Source of the DNA: Zingiber officinale
Lineage: Eukaryota > Streptophyta > Magnoliopsida > Zingiberales > Zingiberaceae
Length of the DNA: 64,000 nucleotides
NCBI RefSeq assembly: GCF_018446385.1
Contig: NC_056001.1
Span: 12,394,672-12,458,671 of the forward strand
Direction: 5' to 3'
In this document: piece by piece, positions 1 through 12,559 of the stretch
How the letters are laid out: each line of letters opens with the position of its first letter
Position numbering within the stretch: position 1 is the stretch's first letter
Made by a program: the position numbers and the translations under genes
Notes under the pieces: generated by a model
What the model was told of the DNA's origin: nothing
Database searches by the model: none
What the model saw: the letters and a program-made list of their open reading frames with translations, nothing else

Positions 1-1716
1 AGCACATATATTTGATATTTATTTCTTTAATTTATCAATGGGTGAGATTTAGTTCGATGAATCAATAAGCCCGATAAGTTGGGAAATGATATCACTTATA
101 GTGTGTGTTGTTGATTATAGAAGGAAACTGTGTCCTAGTGATCTAGGTTGAGAATGTCCCCAAGAGGAGCTCATAAGGATTGTCATGTTAAACCCTGCAG
201 GTGGACTTGGTCCGACATGACGATAAAGTTGAGTGGTACTACTCTTGGAGCTAGATATTAATTAAGTGAGTTGTCAGTAACTTACTTAATTAGTGGACAT
301 TTGTTATCTTAAACACAGGGAGACTAACACACTCATAATAAGAAGGAGCCCAAAATGTAATTTGGGATTGGTGCGGTAGTTCAATGATAGTTCTTTAGTG
401 GAATGAATTATTATTGATGAAATTAAGTTGTGTGTTCGGGGTGAAAACGGGATGCTTAATTTCATCGGGAGACCAAAACCAATTCCTCCTCTCGGTCCCT
501 ATCGTAGCCTCTAGTATATTGAGATTTATACCCACCGCATACCCACCTTCTTACCCATCCAATGGGGCCTGCCAAGCTAGCTTGGAACCCAAGCTAGGGC
601 CAGCCAAGTCCAAGTGGATGAGCCATGTAGGTGGTCGGCCAAAGCATGGGTCCCAAGCTTAGGTGGTCGGCCACTAGAATATTAAAAAGGATTTTTATTA
701 AAATTATTTCTTATGTGGATATCATGATTTTAAAAGAGAGTTTAAAAATTAAAAATTTTCCTTTTATAGTTTTCTACAAAAGATTAAGAGAAGAGATTAA
801 TCTCTTTCCTTATTTGTAGTTTAAAAGGATGATTTTAATTTTTTGGTAAAAACTTTCCTTATTTGTAAATCATCTACATATTTAAAAGAGAGTTTAAAAT
901 TTGAAATTTTTCCTTATTTGTTGATTAAAGGAGGATTTTAAATTTTAAGAAAAATTTCCTTTTTAACCATGTTCATGATTTAAAAGAGAGTTTAAAATTA
1001 AATATTCTCTTTTATAAGTTTCTACAAAAGATTAAGAAAAGATTTGATATCTTTCCTTATTTGTAGATTAAAAGAGATTTTAATTTTTAGAGATAACTTT
1101 CTTTGTATCCACATGTTTAAAAGAAAGATTTTAATTTATTAAATTTCCTTTTTATAAACCAATCATGAAGGGATAAAATTGTTGGAGAAATTTTTATAAA
1201 TTTCCGGAAGCAAATAAGGAAGTTTTAATTGGTGTTTAAAATTTTATTTGCTTGGAGAATTTATTTGTTGTGGCCGGCCATTAAAATTTGAAAAGAGAAA
1301 ATTGTTTTAATTAAATAAATTTTCCTTTTCAATGGCAAAAGAATTAAGGAAGTTTTTATTAAATTTTCCTTATTTGCCAAGACCAAGGATTATAAAAGAG
1401 GGGGTAGAGGAGGCTTCAAGGCTAACAACTCTATTCTATTTTTCTTTCTCTTTTCCTTGGTGTTGTGGCCGGCCAACCTCTCTTCCTCTCTTCCTCTTGG
1501 TGGTGGCCGAACCTTCTCTATTGGCTTGGAGCTCTTGTGGTGGCCGGATATTACTTGGAGAAGAAGAAGAAGAAGGAGAGAAAGCTTGTATCCCTTGGAG
1601 CTTGGTTGATGTTTTGTTCTTCGTCCTTGGTGAAGCTTCTTTGTGTTGGCCGAACCTAGCTAGGAGGAGAAGAAGGTGCTTGGTGGGTTTTCATCTTGGA
1701 AGATCGTTGCCCACAC
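1..1716 (+). mobile_element. Angela-like Copia LTR, left part (5' end outside window)
   Basis: Non-coding LTR sequence that resumes at 8166 after an inserted element. Positions 1 to about 540 match, in inverted orientation, the block at about 61540-62085, which identifies this as a dispersed repeat. The minus-strand copy starts with TGTTCGG at 62496, so the true 5' end of this copy lies left of the window. The AT-rich stretch at 690-1400 holds repeated phrases such as taaaagagagtttaaaatt. Short open frames here resemble no protein. The Copia assignment rests on LTR-like termini and context; the family name is an inference. Confidence 0.7.
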
Positions 1717-2778
1717 TGTTGGTGCGGGTAGCACTAACGGTCTAACCCAGGTTTTGATGAATGACAAATGGGTTAAGTTAGTTGTGTTGTTGTCTGACAC
1801 TTTTATCAAGTGTGCAGGAAAAGTCCAGCTAGGTCGACGGGCTGACCGGATAGCTGGCGAGAAGTCCAAGCGGGTTGACGGGCTGACCGGACGCTTGGCG
1901 AGAAGTCCAGCTAGGTCGACAGGCTGAATGGATAGCTGGCGAGAAGTCCAAGCGGGTCGACGGGCTGACCGGACGCTTGGCAAGAAGTCCAGACGGGTCG
2001 ACGGGCTGACCGGACGTCTGGCAGGTAAGTTAGGTAAGTCACTGGAGGGGAATGACTGCGAGGACGCGTTCCCGGGAAGGGAACATTAGGCGTCGATCCG
2101 GCTTAGATCCATTTCGGATATCTAAGTCGAGATCGTGACTAGATTCCGGTCTCGGAAAGACGGAATCTAAGTCATACTGTTGTTGTTAATTTTTATTACT
2201 TAGCGTATCTATAAATGTGCTTACAATCTGTGCTGCAGGGTTTTTATTTGCCTCGGACTAACACTGTTTTTCAGGGAGGAAACAGTGGGGGTCCGCGCCC
2301 GGAGGCAAATTTTATCCCCAGGACGACGTTGACACTTGGAGCATGCTGTCACATTCCAGGCGCCCGGAGGGGATCCAGGCGCCCGGAGCAGCATATAAAA
2401 GAAGCCCCAGGCAGGAGCTTCAATATACAAGTCTTCTGAGAACTCTGAGTCCAATCACTCTGCTGCTCTGCGCTCCAACAACGTTCACAAAGCTCCGACG
2501 ACTCACTCCGGCTCTCTTTTTAATTCATTGTTTGTCGGTTAGCTTTGTTTTCTTTCTTTTTCATTAGCAATATTTGTACGTAAATTGTAATTATCCGAAT
2601 TGCTAGTGAATTGCCCAACGAAAGTACTCAAGGAGTACGGGCCTTCGAGTAGGAGTCGTCACAGGCTCCGAACGAAGTAAAAATCAACAGTGTCATCTCT
2701 TTACTTCTTTACTTTTCCGCTGCGTTTTAACTCGAGATTTTCGAATCGATATTCACCCCCCCCCCTCTATCGAAATTT
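1717..2778 (+). repeat. 5' LTR of the SIRE-like element (3' end lost)
   Basis: Near-identical to 7098-8145, but homology stops just after the C-run and CTCTATCGA. The terminal bases present in the 3' LTR (TCTAACGGTCTTACA) are missing, so the deletion that removed gag also removed the LTR edge. It contains five hairpin units at 1825-2021, a palindromic GGCGCCCGG cluster at about 2290-2390 and a TATA box (CATATAAAAG) at 2392-2401. Confidence 0.85.
1825..2021 (+). repeat. Tandem array of five 33-bp hairpin units in the LTR
   Basis: Units lie at 1825-1857, 1865-1897, 1907-1939, 1948-1980 and 1989-2021, with a period of about 41 bp. Each has 7-bp outer arms that pair exactly: CCAGCTA/TAGCTGG, CCAAGCG/CGCTTGG and CCAGACG/CGTCTGG. 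Most also have inner arms GGTC/GACC. The stem sequence changes between units but complementarity is kept. The third unit has lost the inner arm (GACC changed to GAAT). The same array occurs in the 3' LTR. Confidence 0.9.
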
Positions 2779-2886
2779 TAAACTTAAATTAATTTCAAAA
2801 TTAAGATTTTTTTTAATGACTGATTAAAAATTGATAAACTAAGACTAATATAAAAATCCTACTTATTGTAGGAAACCAAGTGGATT

Positions 2887-5870
2887 TTGGACAATGGTTA
2901 CTCCAAACATATGACTGGAGATCACACCAAGTTCACTCAATTAACCTACAAAAGCCTAGGAACAGTTGCCTTTGGAAACAACGATAAACTCAAGGTAATT
3001 GGTATAGGTAATATTGAATTAAAAATAGATTTCATAATTACAAATGTTCTACTTGTTGAAAATTTTAAATACAATCTTCTGAGCATAAGTCAATTATGTG
3101 ACACTAGGTATAAGGTAAAATTTCTATCTACAGAATGTTTGATCAAACATCTAGATAATCCAACTATAAGCCTAAAAGGCTTTAGAAAAGACAATATTTA
3201 TGCCATTAACTTAACCACTTCTTCAGTCAAGTGTTATTTAACACAAAAAGAAGAAACCTGGTTATGACATAGAAGAATGTCACACACACATTTCAGAAAC
3301 ATAACTAAATTAAATGGTCTAGTTAGAGGCTTACCAAAATTACCTAACTTAGATTTAACGATATGTAATGTTTGTCAACAGGGCAAACAAACAAAATCTA
3401 CCCACAAACCAATTAATGAATCCCAAACCAACTCAGTCCTAGAACTTTTACACTTAGACCTATTTGACTCCCATGGAGTTAAATCAATAAATGGAAGTCT
3501 ATACTGTTTAGTTATAATAGACGACTATTCTAGGTTCACTTGGGTCAAATTCTTAAAAAATATAGATGAAACCTTTGAAATTTTTACAAATTTCTGCAAA
3601 CAAATTGAAAATGAAAAAGGCATAAAAATCAAAAGAATCAGAAGTGATAATGGAGGAGAGTTTAAAAATCATAATTTTGATAAATTTTGCCTTGAAAATG
3701 GCTATCATCATGAATTCTCTTGCCCTAAAACTCCCCAAAAAAATGGAATTGTAGAAAGGAAAAATAGAACTTTACTTGAAGCATCTAGAACTATGCTAAA
3801 CGAATACAACTTACCTAAATATTTTTGGGCAGAAGCCGTTAGTACAGCCTGCTATGTACAAAACCGAACAACACTAAACAAAAAAAACAATAAAACATTT
3901 TTTGAAATATTTTACAACAAACAACCTAATATAAAACACTTTAAGGTATTTGGTTGCCCAACCTTTATGCTAAATACTAGAGAACACTTAGGCAAATTCA
4001 CTTCCAAAATAGAAAATGGAATTTTTTTAGGGTACTCTCTGAATAGCAGAGGCTACAGAATGTATAATAAAGTTACCTTAAGAATTGAGGAAACCACCAA
4101 TGTAAAATTCAAAGAATCCAATCAAAACCTAGAACAAGCCCAACCTCAACCAGTTGACCCTGTTCATGAACATATCAATTCTGAAGGAACAAACCAAACC
4201 CAAAATCATGAAGAAGAAGAACAACTACAAGAAAGTCAACCTTCTAGAACCATAAGAGTCAACCCAAACCATCCTACTGATCAAATAATTGGTGACCCAG
4301 ACCTTCGGGTCCAAACTAGGTCATCTTTCAGAAACCTAAGTCAAATCTCGTTAATCTCAAATATTGAACCCAAAACTGTAGCTGAATCCCTACTTGACCC
4401 AGACTGGGTCATAGCTATGCAAGAAGAATTAGCTCAATTTGAGCGCAATGAAGTTTGGGACCTAGTACCTCCACCTAACGATAAGAAAATAATAGAAACC
4501 AAATGGGTATTTAGAAACAAGTTAAGTGAAACTGGAGAAATTACTAGAAACAAGGCCAGGTTAGTTGCCAAAGGGTTCAGTCAAGTTGAAGGACTTGACT
4601 ATGATGAAACTTATGCCCCGGTAGCTAGACTAGAGTCCATTAGAATGTTACTAAGCTATGCAGCCCATAAAGGATTCAAACTATACCAAATGGATGTCAA
4701 GTCTGCCTTTCTTAATGGATTGATAAAAGAAGAAGTTTATGTAGGTCAGCCACCAGGTTTTGAAAGCCTAGAACACCCTGATTATGTCTACAAATTAAAA
4801 AAGGCATTATATGGACTTAAACAGGCACCTAGGGCATGGTATGAAAGACTAACTTCTTACTTAATCTCTAAAGGGTTCAACCAAGGTCAAGTTGACCCAA
4901 CACTATTTGTGAAATCAATAAAAGAAGATATTTTTATAGCTCAAATTTATGTAGATGATATCATCTTTGGTTCAACAAACTCAGAGTTTTTAAACGAATT
5001 TACAAATCTAATGGAACACGAATTCGAAATGAGTCTGGTAGGAAAATTAACTTATTTTCTAGGGTTACAAGTCAAACAAACAAATGAAGGAAATTATATT
5101 TATCAACAAAAATATACTAAGGAGTTACTTAGAAAATTTGGAATGGAAAATACTAAAGAAATAAAAACACCTATGGTAGTAAACACAATCCTAGATGATG
5201 ATCCTAATGGGAAATCAGAGACTTAAAACATTATCGGAGCGTAATAGGTAGTCTACTTTACTTAACTGCAAGTGACCCGACATTTTATTTGCAGTTAGTA
5301 TGTGTGTTAGAATCTCATTTGACTCAAGTCAAAAGAATCTTTAGATACCTCAAGGGAACCACAAATGTAGGAATTTGGTATCCTAGAACCAACAACTTTG
5401 AATTAATAGGATATTCTGACTCAGATTATGCCGGATGCAAATTAGACCGAAAAAGCACAAGTGGTGGATGCCAACTACTTGGTCCATCCCTTGTCAGCTG
5501 GTTTAGTAGAAAGCAACACTGTGTTGCACTATCTACAACTGAGTCAGAATACATAGCTATAGGCGAATGTGTTGCACAGTTATTATGGATGATGCATACT
5601 CTAAAAGATTTCAACTTAAATATCACAAATGTAAAAGTATTAATTGACAATATGAGTTCAATCAACTTAACCAAGAATCCTGTGCATCATTCAAGAACCA
5701 AACATATTGAAATTAGGCACCACTTCATCAGGGATCATGTTACTAAAGGTGATATTGAACTCAAGTACGTTGAGTCTAAATCAAATTTAGCTGACATTTT
5801 TACAAAACCACTCCCTGAAAGTGAATTTAGCAACTTACGACGACAATTAGGGATGTGCTCAATAGACTAG
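2887..5870 (+). pseudogene. Copia pol relic: protease end, integrase, reverse transcriptase, RNase H
   Basis: The relic begins in the protease motif, where the usual Asp-Ser-Gly reads DNG followed by YSKHMTG. The GAG-pre-integrase zinc region follows. It is cut by a TGA at 3265-3267, where the family has Trp in the WLWHRR context. The integrase core carries DDYSRF, SDNGGEF and [10 protein letters not shown]. The reverse transcriptase has [10 protein letters not shown] and YVDDI. A frameshift at about 5225 and a short deletion at about 5300 precede RNase H, which has DSDYAG, STTESEY and the terminal DIFTKPL region. The integrase-before-RT order is diagnostic of Copia. Gag is absent. No functional polyprotein can be made from this copy. 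Confidence 0.93.
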
Positions 5871-7083
5871 GAAATCTCAAAAATACTTTCGAAATTGATT
5901 TCACCAACTTATAGGCTAAACTTGTTTGTTTTCAAACTTTCCATTTTTTAGACTTTCGAAAACAGTTTTGGCCTTAGACTAGTTTTGAATCCTTAGAAAG
6001 CATGTACCCATAGGCTTAGTTCTTGAGCATCTCACCAACATCTTAGGTTTACCTTGCTTGTGTTTGATAAACATAGAAAGGGGTGAGATGCATAGGCCAA
6101 CTGTCTGGACTTAAGATGCTTATTTCAGTGCATCAACATAAGTTTGGACGTTAAATACAATTCAGATATTAATCAGATTAAAGTTCATCAGTCAAGTCAA
6201 ACACTGACTGATTATAATTTCCTTAATCTGACTAACCTAGTGAAAGCTACTATCTTCTGATAGTTAGTTAGTACCTAATTGGTTAGACAGCTGGTTAGAG
6301 TTAAGTATCAATTTCAGGGGGAGAAATAAAACTACTTTAGTTTTCCAAATTGAATTTTAAACTTAATTTTGAAAATCAAAGTTTAAAAACAACTTGTTTA
6401 AAATTGTGAAATTCTTTTACCTCACAAACTTTTTATCCATTTTTCCTAGTCTTTGAAAATTGACCTTTTCAAGTATTTTAAACCATGGTTTTAACACTTT
6501 TACACTTTGAAAATTTGATTTTAGAAAACAAATTTTACAAACACATTCTAAAAATATGATCTTAATTTCAAAGCTAAATTTTACAAACTAAGCTTCTCAA
6601 AATCATTTTCTTTGATTTTGAAAATTGAATCTTTTACAAACTTAGTGTTGAAAAATAAATCAGTTTTGAAAAATATATTTTCTCAAACTTGTTTTGGAAA
6701 TTTGGTTTGAAACATTAGACCTTATACACTTATGATTGAAAATTAGATAATCTACACTTAGCAAATTTTCAAAAACTAAAGAACAAATGCGTTAAACAAG
6801 TTTTTTTAAGCTCCCCCAAAGTCAAATTGATTTTTCTTGGATTTAAAGAGTGTACTTTTATCCTTGAATTTTGAACCAAACTCAGTTATTTTTCATGATT
6901 AGGTAACTTAAACACTATGCTTATTTACCCTTGTTCTTTTTTGATGAATGTCAAAGGGAGAGGAGGGTTAGGTGGTTAAGTTAGCTAAACCAATTTGAAA
7001 ACTCAAACTAACTTTAAAACCACACAAATGCATGTTGTTTCGTACATATGCTTTCACTAACTTAACCAGGTTGTCATTCCATC
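5871..7083 (+). other. Non-coding spacer between pol and 3' LTR of the SIRE-like element
   Basis: About 1.2 kb of AT-rich sequence with no convincing open frame. It contains a purine stretch TCAGGGGGAGAAA near 6314. SIRE-lineage elements may carry an envelope-like frame here; none is recognisable in this copy. Confidence 0.6.
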
Positions 7084-7097
7084 AAAAAGGGGGAGAT
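7084..7097 (+). other. Polypurine tract of the SIRE-like element
   Basis: The sequence AAAAAGGGGGAGAT abuts the TG start of the 3' LTR at 7098, the expected place for plus-strand priming in reverse transcription. Confidence 0.85.
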
Positions 7098-8160
7098 TGT
7101 TGGTGCGGGTAGCATTAACGGTCTAACCCAGGTTTTGATGAATGACAAATGGGTTAAGTTAGTTGTGTTGTTGTCTGACACTTTTATCAAGTGTGCAGGA
7201 AAAGTCCAGCTAGGTCGACGGGCTAACCGGATAGCTGGCGAGAAGTCCAAGCGGGTCGACGGGCTGACCGGACGCTTGGCGAGAAGTCCAGCTAGGTCGA
7301 CGGGCTGACTGGATAGCTGGCGAGAAGTCCAAGCGGGTCGACGGGCTGACCGGACGCTTGGCAGACCGGACGTCTGGCAGGTAAGTGAGGTAAGTCACTG
7401 GAGGGGAGTGACTGCGAGGACGCGTTCCCGGGAAGGGAACATTAGGCGTCGATCCGGCTTAGATCCATTTCGGATATCTAAGTCGAGATCGTGACTAGAT
7501 TCCGGTCTCGGAAAGACGGAATCTAAGTCATACTCTGGATGCTAATTTTTATTACTGAGTGTACCTGTAAAAATGTGCTAACAAACTGTGCTGCAGGGTT
7601 TATTTGCCTCGGACTAACACTGTATTGCAGGTAGGAAACAGTGGGGGTCCGGGCGCCCGGAATGGCTCCGGGCGCTCGGAGGCAAATTTTATCCCCAGGA
7701 CGACGTTGACACTTGGAGCATGCTGGTTGGGAGTGCTACGTCACATTCCAGGCGCCCGGAGCAGCATATAAAAGAAGCCCCAGGCAGGAGCTTCAATATA
7801 CAAGTCTTCTGAGAACTCTGAGTCCAATCACTCTGCTGCTCTGCGCTCCAACAACGTTCACAAAGCTCCGATGACTCACTCCGGCTCTCTTTTTAATTCA
7901 TTGTTTGTCGGTTAGCTTTGTTTTCTTTCTTTTTCATTAGCAATATTTGTACGTAAATTGTAATTATCCGAATTGCTAGTGAATTGCCCAACGAAAGTAC
8001 TCAAGGAGTACGGGCCTTCGAGTAGGAGTCGTCACAGGCTCCGAACGAAGTAAAAATCAACAGTGTCATCTCTTTACTTCTTTACTTTTCCGCTGCGTTT
8101 TAACTCGAGATTTTCGAATCGATATTCACCCCCCCCTCTATCGAATCTAACGGTCTTACA
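7098..8160 (+). repeat. 3' LTR of the SIRE-like element
   Basis: A 1,063-bp LTR running TGTTGGTG to TTACA. It has four complete hairpin units (7206-7238, 7248-7280, 7288-7320, 7330-7362) and one unit whose 5' arm is deleted. It also has the GGCGCCCGG palindrome cluster (about 7649-7760) and a TATA box at 7764-7773. It differs from the 5' LTR by small indels, mainly inside the palindrome cluster, so the insertion is not very recent. Confidence 0.92.
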
Positions 8161-8165
8161 CACAC

Positions 8166-8747
8166 AACGTCCGAGGTTAGAAGAGGAATACGGTAGAAGA
8201 TCAAGAGGTCTTTCTAGAAGGTATAACTAGTAATTTTTCTTTCCGCATCATGCTAGTTATTTATGGAAATAATACCAAATACAAGAGGCTTACGATTCTA
8301 GTATTTCGAATATGTTTTTCGAAGTTGTGTTCTTTTGTTTTATTTTTTCCTTGTGATTTGATTGTTCTTTTCGGTTAACCTAAAGTTATTTTAGGAAATT
8401 AAATATTAGATTTCTATAAAAGGTTTTGTCTAGTCGGTGGTGGTTGCTCCCATATCCAAGAAGGTCATGTGCCTCACCACGTCAGTACTGGGAACCAATT
8501 ATGGAAATTAATATTTAATGGAATTAATAACTTAAGGCGATTTGGGTCGAACGTGTTAAGTTCCGCAGGAGATCCAAGTCAAAACCTAAAAGAACAAATA
8601 GATTAAGTTTTGGATCAAACGTGTTAAGTTCCGCAGGCGATCCAAAATTTAATTTAAAAGAACACATGGTAGCTAGGAAAAGGTTCAGACCTTTGTACAA
8701 AATTTTTGTACAGTGGAACCTCTAGGTTTTCCGAGTAGCAACCAACA
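8166..8747 (+). mobile_element. Angela-like Copia LTR, right part
   Basis: Continues the LTR of 1-1716 after the insertion and ends CAACCAACA at 8747. The first bases (AGAAGAGGAATACGG onward) match the inverse of about 60860-60950. The phrase GTTCCGCAGG followed by CGATCCAA or AGATCCAAG is repeated at 8560 and 8620. A C-run follows the end; no primer-binding site is seen after it, so the internal region of this element is gone. Confidence 0.7.
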
Positions 8748-10164
8748 CCCCCCCCCCCCCCCCCCTTTAATTAAATTATTAAAAGTACAAATGAGAATTT
8801 ATTCAAAGCAAAAAGAAAAAAAAAACCTTGAAAAATGATATACGCATGCTTAAGGAAAAATTAGAATCCATGCCTATTAGGGATAATGATATGCATGCTT
8901 CTTCTACTAATTCGAATGATTCATGTTTAGAAGAAGAAAATAGAAAATTGAGGGAAAAGGTAGAATACCTTATCAATGCCCTTAGAAAATTTGAAATTAG
9001 ATCCAAAACATTAAATATGATCATTGGGAGTCAAAGGGCAAGTTTTAAGAAAAATGGATTAGGAAACAATGAACCCAATAATGAAAAGACCTATCATTGT
9101 CTACTTGCTAGGGGGTAATAAAAAACAAAGACCATAGATAGGAGATGGATCCCCAAGGAGCATTTGGTTAACCCAATTAAGAAGAATTTCTATTGGGTGT
9201 CAAAGTTAATCCTCAAGGGTTAGAAGATTTTGGGTTAGTCAACCATTGAAATCATAATTCAAATATTTAAAAAATGGTTGACTTGAGACCTTAAGGGGGA
9301 GCGCTTAGCCTTGATAGAAATTCATTATAAAGAGGGCTAAGTAAAGGTTACCTTTATTTTATCTCACAATGACTTGCATTATTTTCTAAACATAGATGTG
9401 AGATGATAAGATGATGCAAATAATTTACTTATGCATATGCCATTTTGATGAATTATGAAATATATCAATTTTAGTGATCATAGGTCAACTATGAGGAAAA
9501 TAAATGTTTAATTAATGAACATCTTGCCCACATATCATAGTTGGACATTTTAAATATTTTGAAAATAATTCTATGTTTTACTTACTATGGTATAGTTATT
9601 TTGAAACATATAAATTCAAAATAAGTTTTCAAATTGATACAAACTTGAGTGATTTTCAAGGCATTTGAGTTTTTATCAAAACTTCAAAAATATGATGAAT
9701 TTTCATGGAAACATATTTTTCCTTGTTAAAGATCATTATAAGAAATATGTGATCAAAATTTCATGATTTTTCAAATTTTCTGGAATTTGCTATGTATTTA
9801 TGAATTTGGCTTCAAAAGACTGAAATTTAGAATCAGTTTGTACCAGTCGACTGGTGCAGATACCAGTCGATTGGTACATGTTTTCCAGCATTTTTAGATG
9901 TTGGTTGTGGTTCGTTTAGTCTACATTTGATGCCATGGTATGCATGATTTTTTGGTACAATCTTTTTGCTGGTGTCAAAGGGGAAGAAATGGGTAGGTTT
10001 AAGTTAGAAACCTACTTATGTGCAAAACTTGAAAATTAAGATTGAGAGCATATGTTAAGGGGGAGCTTGGGATTTATGCTTCATGTTTACATTTATGCTG
10101 ATAATTTTTAAGTTGTTTTTATGTCTAACTTAAACATATTGTCACACATAAAAAATGGGGAGAT
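8748..10164 (+). mobile_element. Internal remnant of a second SIRE-like element
   Basis: Starts after a poly-C run (8748-8765) and ends in a purine tract (ATGGGGAGAT) next to the LTR at 10165. It holds a fragment resembling the end of a SIRE gag (8828-9118) and then non-coding DNA. Protease, integrase, RT and RNase H are all missing, so most of the element was deleted. Confidence 0.65.
8828..9118 (+). pseudogene. SIRE-type gag C-terminal fragment
   Basis: A 96-residue open frame. A coiled-coil-like stretch (EENRKLREKVEYLINALRKF) is followed by MIIGSQRASF and GLGNN, the pattern found at the end of SIRE-lineage gag proteins, where a coiled coil precedes a GSQR...GLG motif. The zinc knuckle and all of pol are absent. 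It is a truncated relic; the start Met is arbitrary because upstream gag sequence is lost. Confidence 0.6.
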
Positions 10165-10675
10165 TGTTGGTGCAATCACCTATGAATGATCGGGATTTGA
10201 TCATTGTTTTGATGTATGTGTCAAAGAGTTTAAGTTATGTTTCATATTAGTTTGATATGTGTTTGAGTCATGCAGAACTTGGTGAAACACACATGAGGAG
10301 CTTGGTGCGGCTAAGCTTGGGAAGCTCATCCTATGGCTCGGGTCCATGAGATCGGTGAAGGATGGTGCATCCGAGGGACTGGGTACGAGGAGCAATGGAG
10401 TGAAGCCAAACGAAGTGGACTTCAAGGCAACGTGAAGGATGGCACAGAGAGGAGCCGCGGGCTCGGGTGCATCTGAGGGACAAAGGCCGAGGAAGAGAAA
10501 TTCAAGGGCGACTTCGGAGAGGATGAGTGTGAGTGTGTAACCGGGATCAGTCGACTGCTAGAAGTGATAGTCAACTGGTCCAGTCGACTATGTAGTCGAC
10601 TGGAAGGGACCAGAAGTATTATGTTCCCTCAGCTAGCAGTGACCAGTTGACTGGTAAGTAACAATTGGCAAACCG

Positions 10676-11652
10676 TGTTGATACAATCGACCTAGGATTA
10701 ATTGGGACGATCATTGTTTTTGATGTGTGTGTCAAAGAGTTTAAGTTATGTTTTATAGTGGTTCTAATATATACTTAAGGTGTGCAGGACTTAGTAAATT
10801 ACACAAGCTTGGAAAGTCTCATCTTATCGCTCAGGTCCTTAAAGATTGGTGAAGGATAGTGCATCTGAGGGACCACGGACAAGGAGCAACGGAGTGAAGG
10901 GAAGTGAACCTCGAGGCAAACATGAAGGATGGCACGAAGAAGAGCTGCATGCTTGAGTGCATCTGAGGGATAAAGGCTGAGGAGGAAGACTTCAAGAGCA
11001 ACTCCGAAGAGGATGAGTGAGAATGTGTACATTGACACCAGTCGGCTGATACAGTTGACTGGGAGTGAACAGAATGGTTCTGTTCACTCAGCTCGCAAGC
11101 ACCAGTCGACTGCATGTTTTAGCAGTCGACTGGTATAATACCGTTGAGATGATGACACACAAAATCCACACAGATTTGAAAGGGCACAGTAGCTGTTGTG
11201 TGCTACCAGTTGACTGCATGTTTCATCAGTCGACTGGTATCGGGATTTTCAGTAACCTGTATATAAGGTTAGAAGCTTGGAGAGACAAACTCAACTTATT
11301 CAAAATTATTGTTTAACCTCTCCAAGTGACCTTCAAGACTTGATACTCTCATTCTCTTCTTCCTAAGCTCATTTTTAATCTTGTGAGAGGAAGAGATAAT
11401 CTTGTAAAGGTTTCTCCACCTTCGTTCTTGCATTGAAAAGGAGAAGATCATAGTAAAGCTTGATTGAGTGTGTGCGTGCCTTGGATTAGTCGCCTCAAGG
11501 AGGTGGAGACCAAGTAAATTGAGGAGTTAGCCATGTTTTCTTATTGTTTTTCAATTTCATTTCTTTTTGTGTGCTTCCGCTAACAAATTGTAGGTAACAA
11601 ATCAAAGAAAGGTTATTCACCCCTCCTTTAGCCATACGCAAGGATCCTATCA
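10676..11652 (+). mobile_element. Solo LTR (977 bp), TSD AACCG
   Basis: Runs from TGTTGATAC to ATCCTATCA between direct repeats AACCG at 10671-10675 and 11653-11657. It is a diverged member of the family it interrupts: bases after about 10725 parallel 10198-10670. It contains CAGTCGACTG palindromes at 11045-11240 and a TATA box (TGTATATAAGG) at 11259-11269. No internal region remains, so it probably arose by LTR-LTR recombination. Confidence 0.85.
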
Positions 11653-12014
11653 AACCGTTGGCATTGCAAAGTAGCTGTTGGCTACTTCCTGTTGGTGCAA
11701 CCTTAGGTCAAGGTTGACCCGACTCGAGTTGACCTGACTCGAGTTGTATTTTGATATTTGACGAGAACATGATGGGAGATTGTTGGTGCAACCTGGTTGA
11801 CCTGACTCGAGTTGACCTGACTCAAGTTGTATCTTGATGTTTGACAAGAACAGAAACTTGGGAGGTTGTGGGTGCAACCCTTGTCAAGGTTGACCTGGTT
11901 GACCCGAGGTGAGTTGACTTGGCACGGAAAAGTCCAAGCAGGGAGCTTGGCACGGGAGAAAGTCCAAGTATGGAGACTTGGCACAGAGAAGTCCAAGTAT
12001 GGGAACTTGGCAAG

Positions 12015-12555
12015 TGGAAGTCGGAGAGGGCTCGGTAGCTCGTTCTCCGGACTAGGTCAGAGAGGGCTCGGTAGCTCGTTCTCCGGACTATGTCAGAGAG
12101 GGCTCGGTAGCTCGTTCTCCGGACTGTGATCAGAGAGGGCTCGGTAGCTCGTTCTCTGGATCAGATGGAGTCGGAGAGGGCTCAGTAGCTCGTTCTCAGG
12201 ACTAGGTCAGAGAGGGCTCGGTAGGTCGTTCTCTAGATCAGGAAGGCAGATTGGAAATCCTGGTGAGTGAAGCCAGGTGAAAACCCTAGTGAGTGAAGCT
12301 AGGTGAAAGTGAAAGTCCTGGTGAGTGAAGCCAGGCAGATGGAAAGTCCTGGTGAGTGAAGCTAGGCAGACTGAAAAGTCCTGGTGAGTGAAGCCAGGCA
12401 GATTGGAAATCCTGGTGAGTGAAGCCAGGTGAAAACCCTAGTGAGTGAAGCTAGGTGAAAGTGAAAGTCCTGGTGAGTGAAGCCAGGCAAGGGAAAGTCC
12501 TGGTGAGTGAAGCCAGGCAGTTGGGAAGTCCTGGTGAGTGAAGCCGGGCAAGGAA
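12015..12555 (+). repeat. Two adjacent minisatellites inside the solo LTR
   Basis: 12015-12240 has about six copies of a 38-48 bp unit around GAGAGGGCTCGGTAGCTCG. 12240-12555 has about nine copies of a 32-37 bp unit around GTCCTGGTGAGTGAAGCCAG, each alternating CCAGG and CTAGG variants. Confidence 0.9.
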
Positions 12556-12559
12556 AAAT

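Larger units (their letters stand above)
1717..8160 (+). mobile_element. SIRE-like Copia retrotransposon, internally deleted
   Basis: Both LTRs start TGTTGGTGCGGG, and the 3' LTR ends in TTACA. A 5-bp target duplication CACAC (1712-1716 and 8161-8165) brackets the element, so it inserted into the surrounding Angela-like LTR. The primer-binding site, the whole gag and the start of protease are missing between about 2778 and 2887. The pol relic has one nonsense codon and at least one frameshift. A purine tract (7084-7097) precedes the 3' LTR. The pol sequence type and the long pol-to-LTR spacer fit the SIRE/Maximus lineage. The element cannot move on its own. Confidence 0.88.

Noticed and set aside
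1825-2021. Could be a CRISPR-like repeat array
   Set aside because: The repeated units adjoin with almost no unique spacers, lie in both LTRs of a retrotransposon, and the genome is a plant's.
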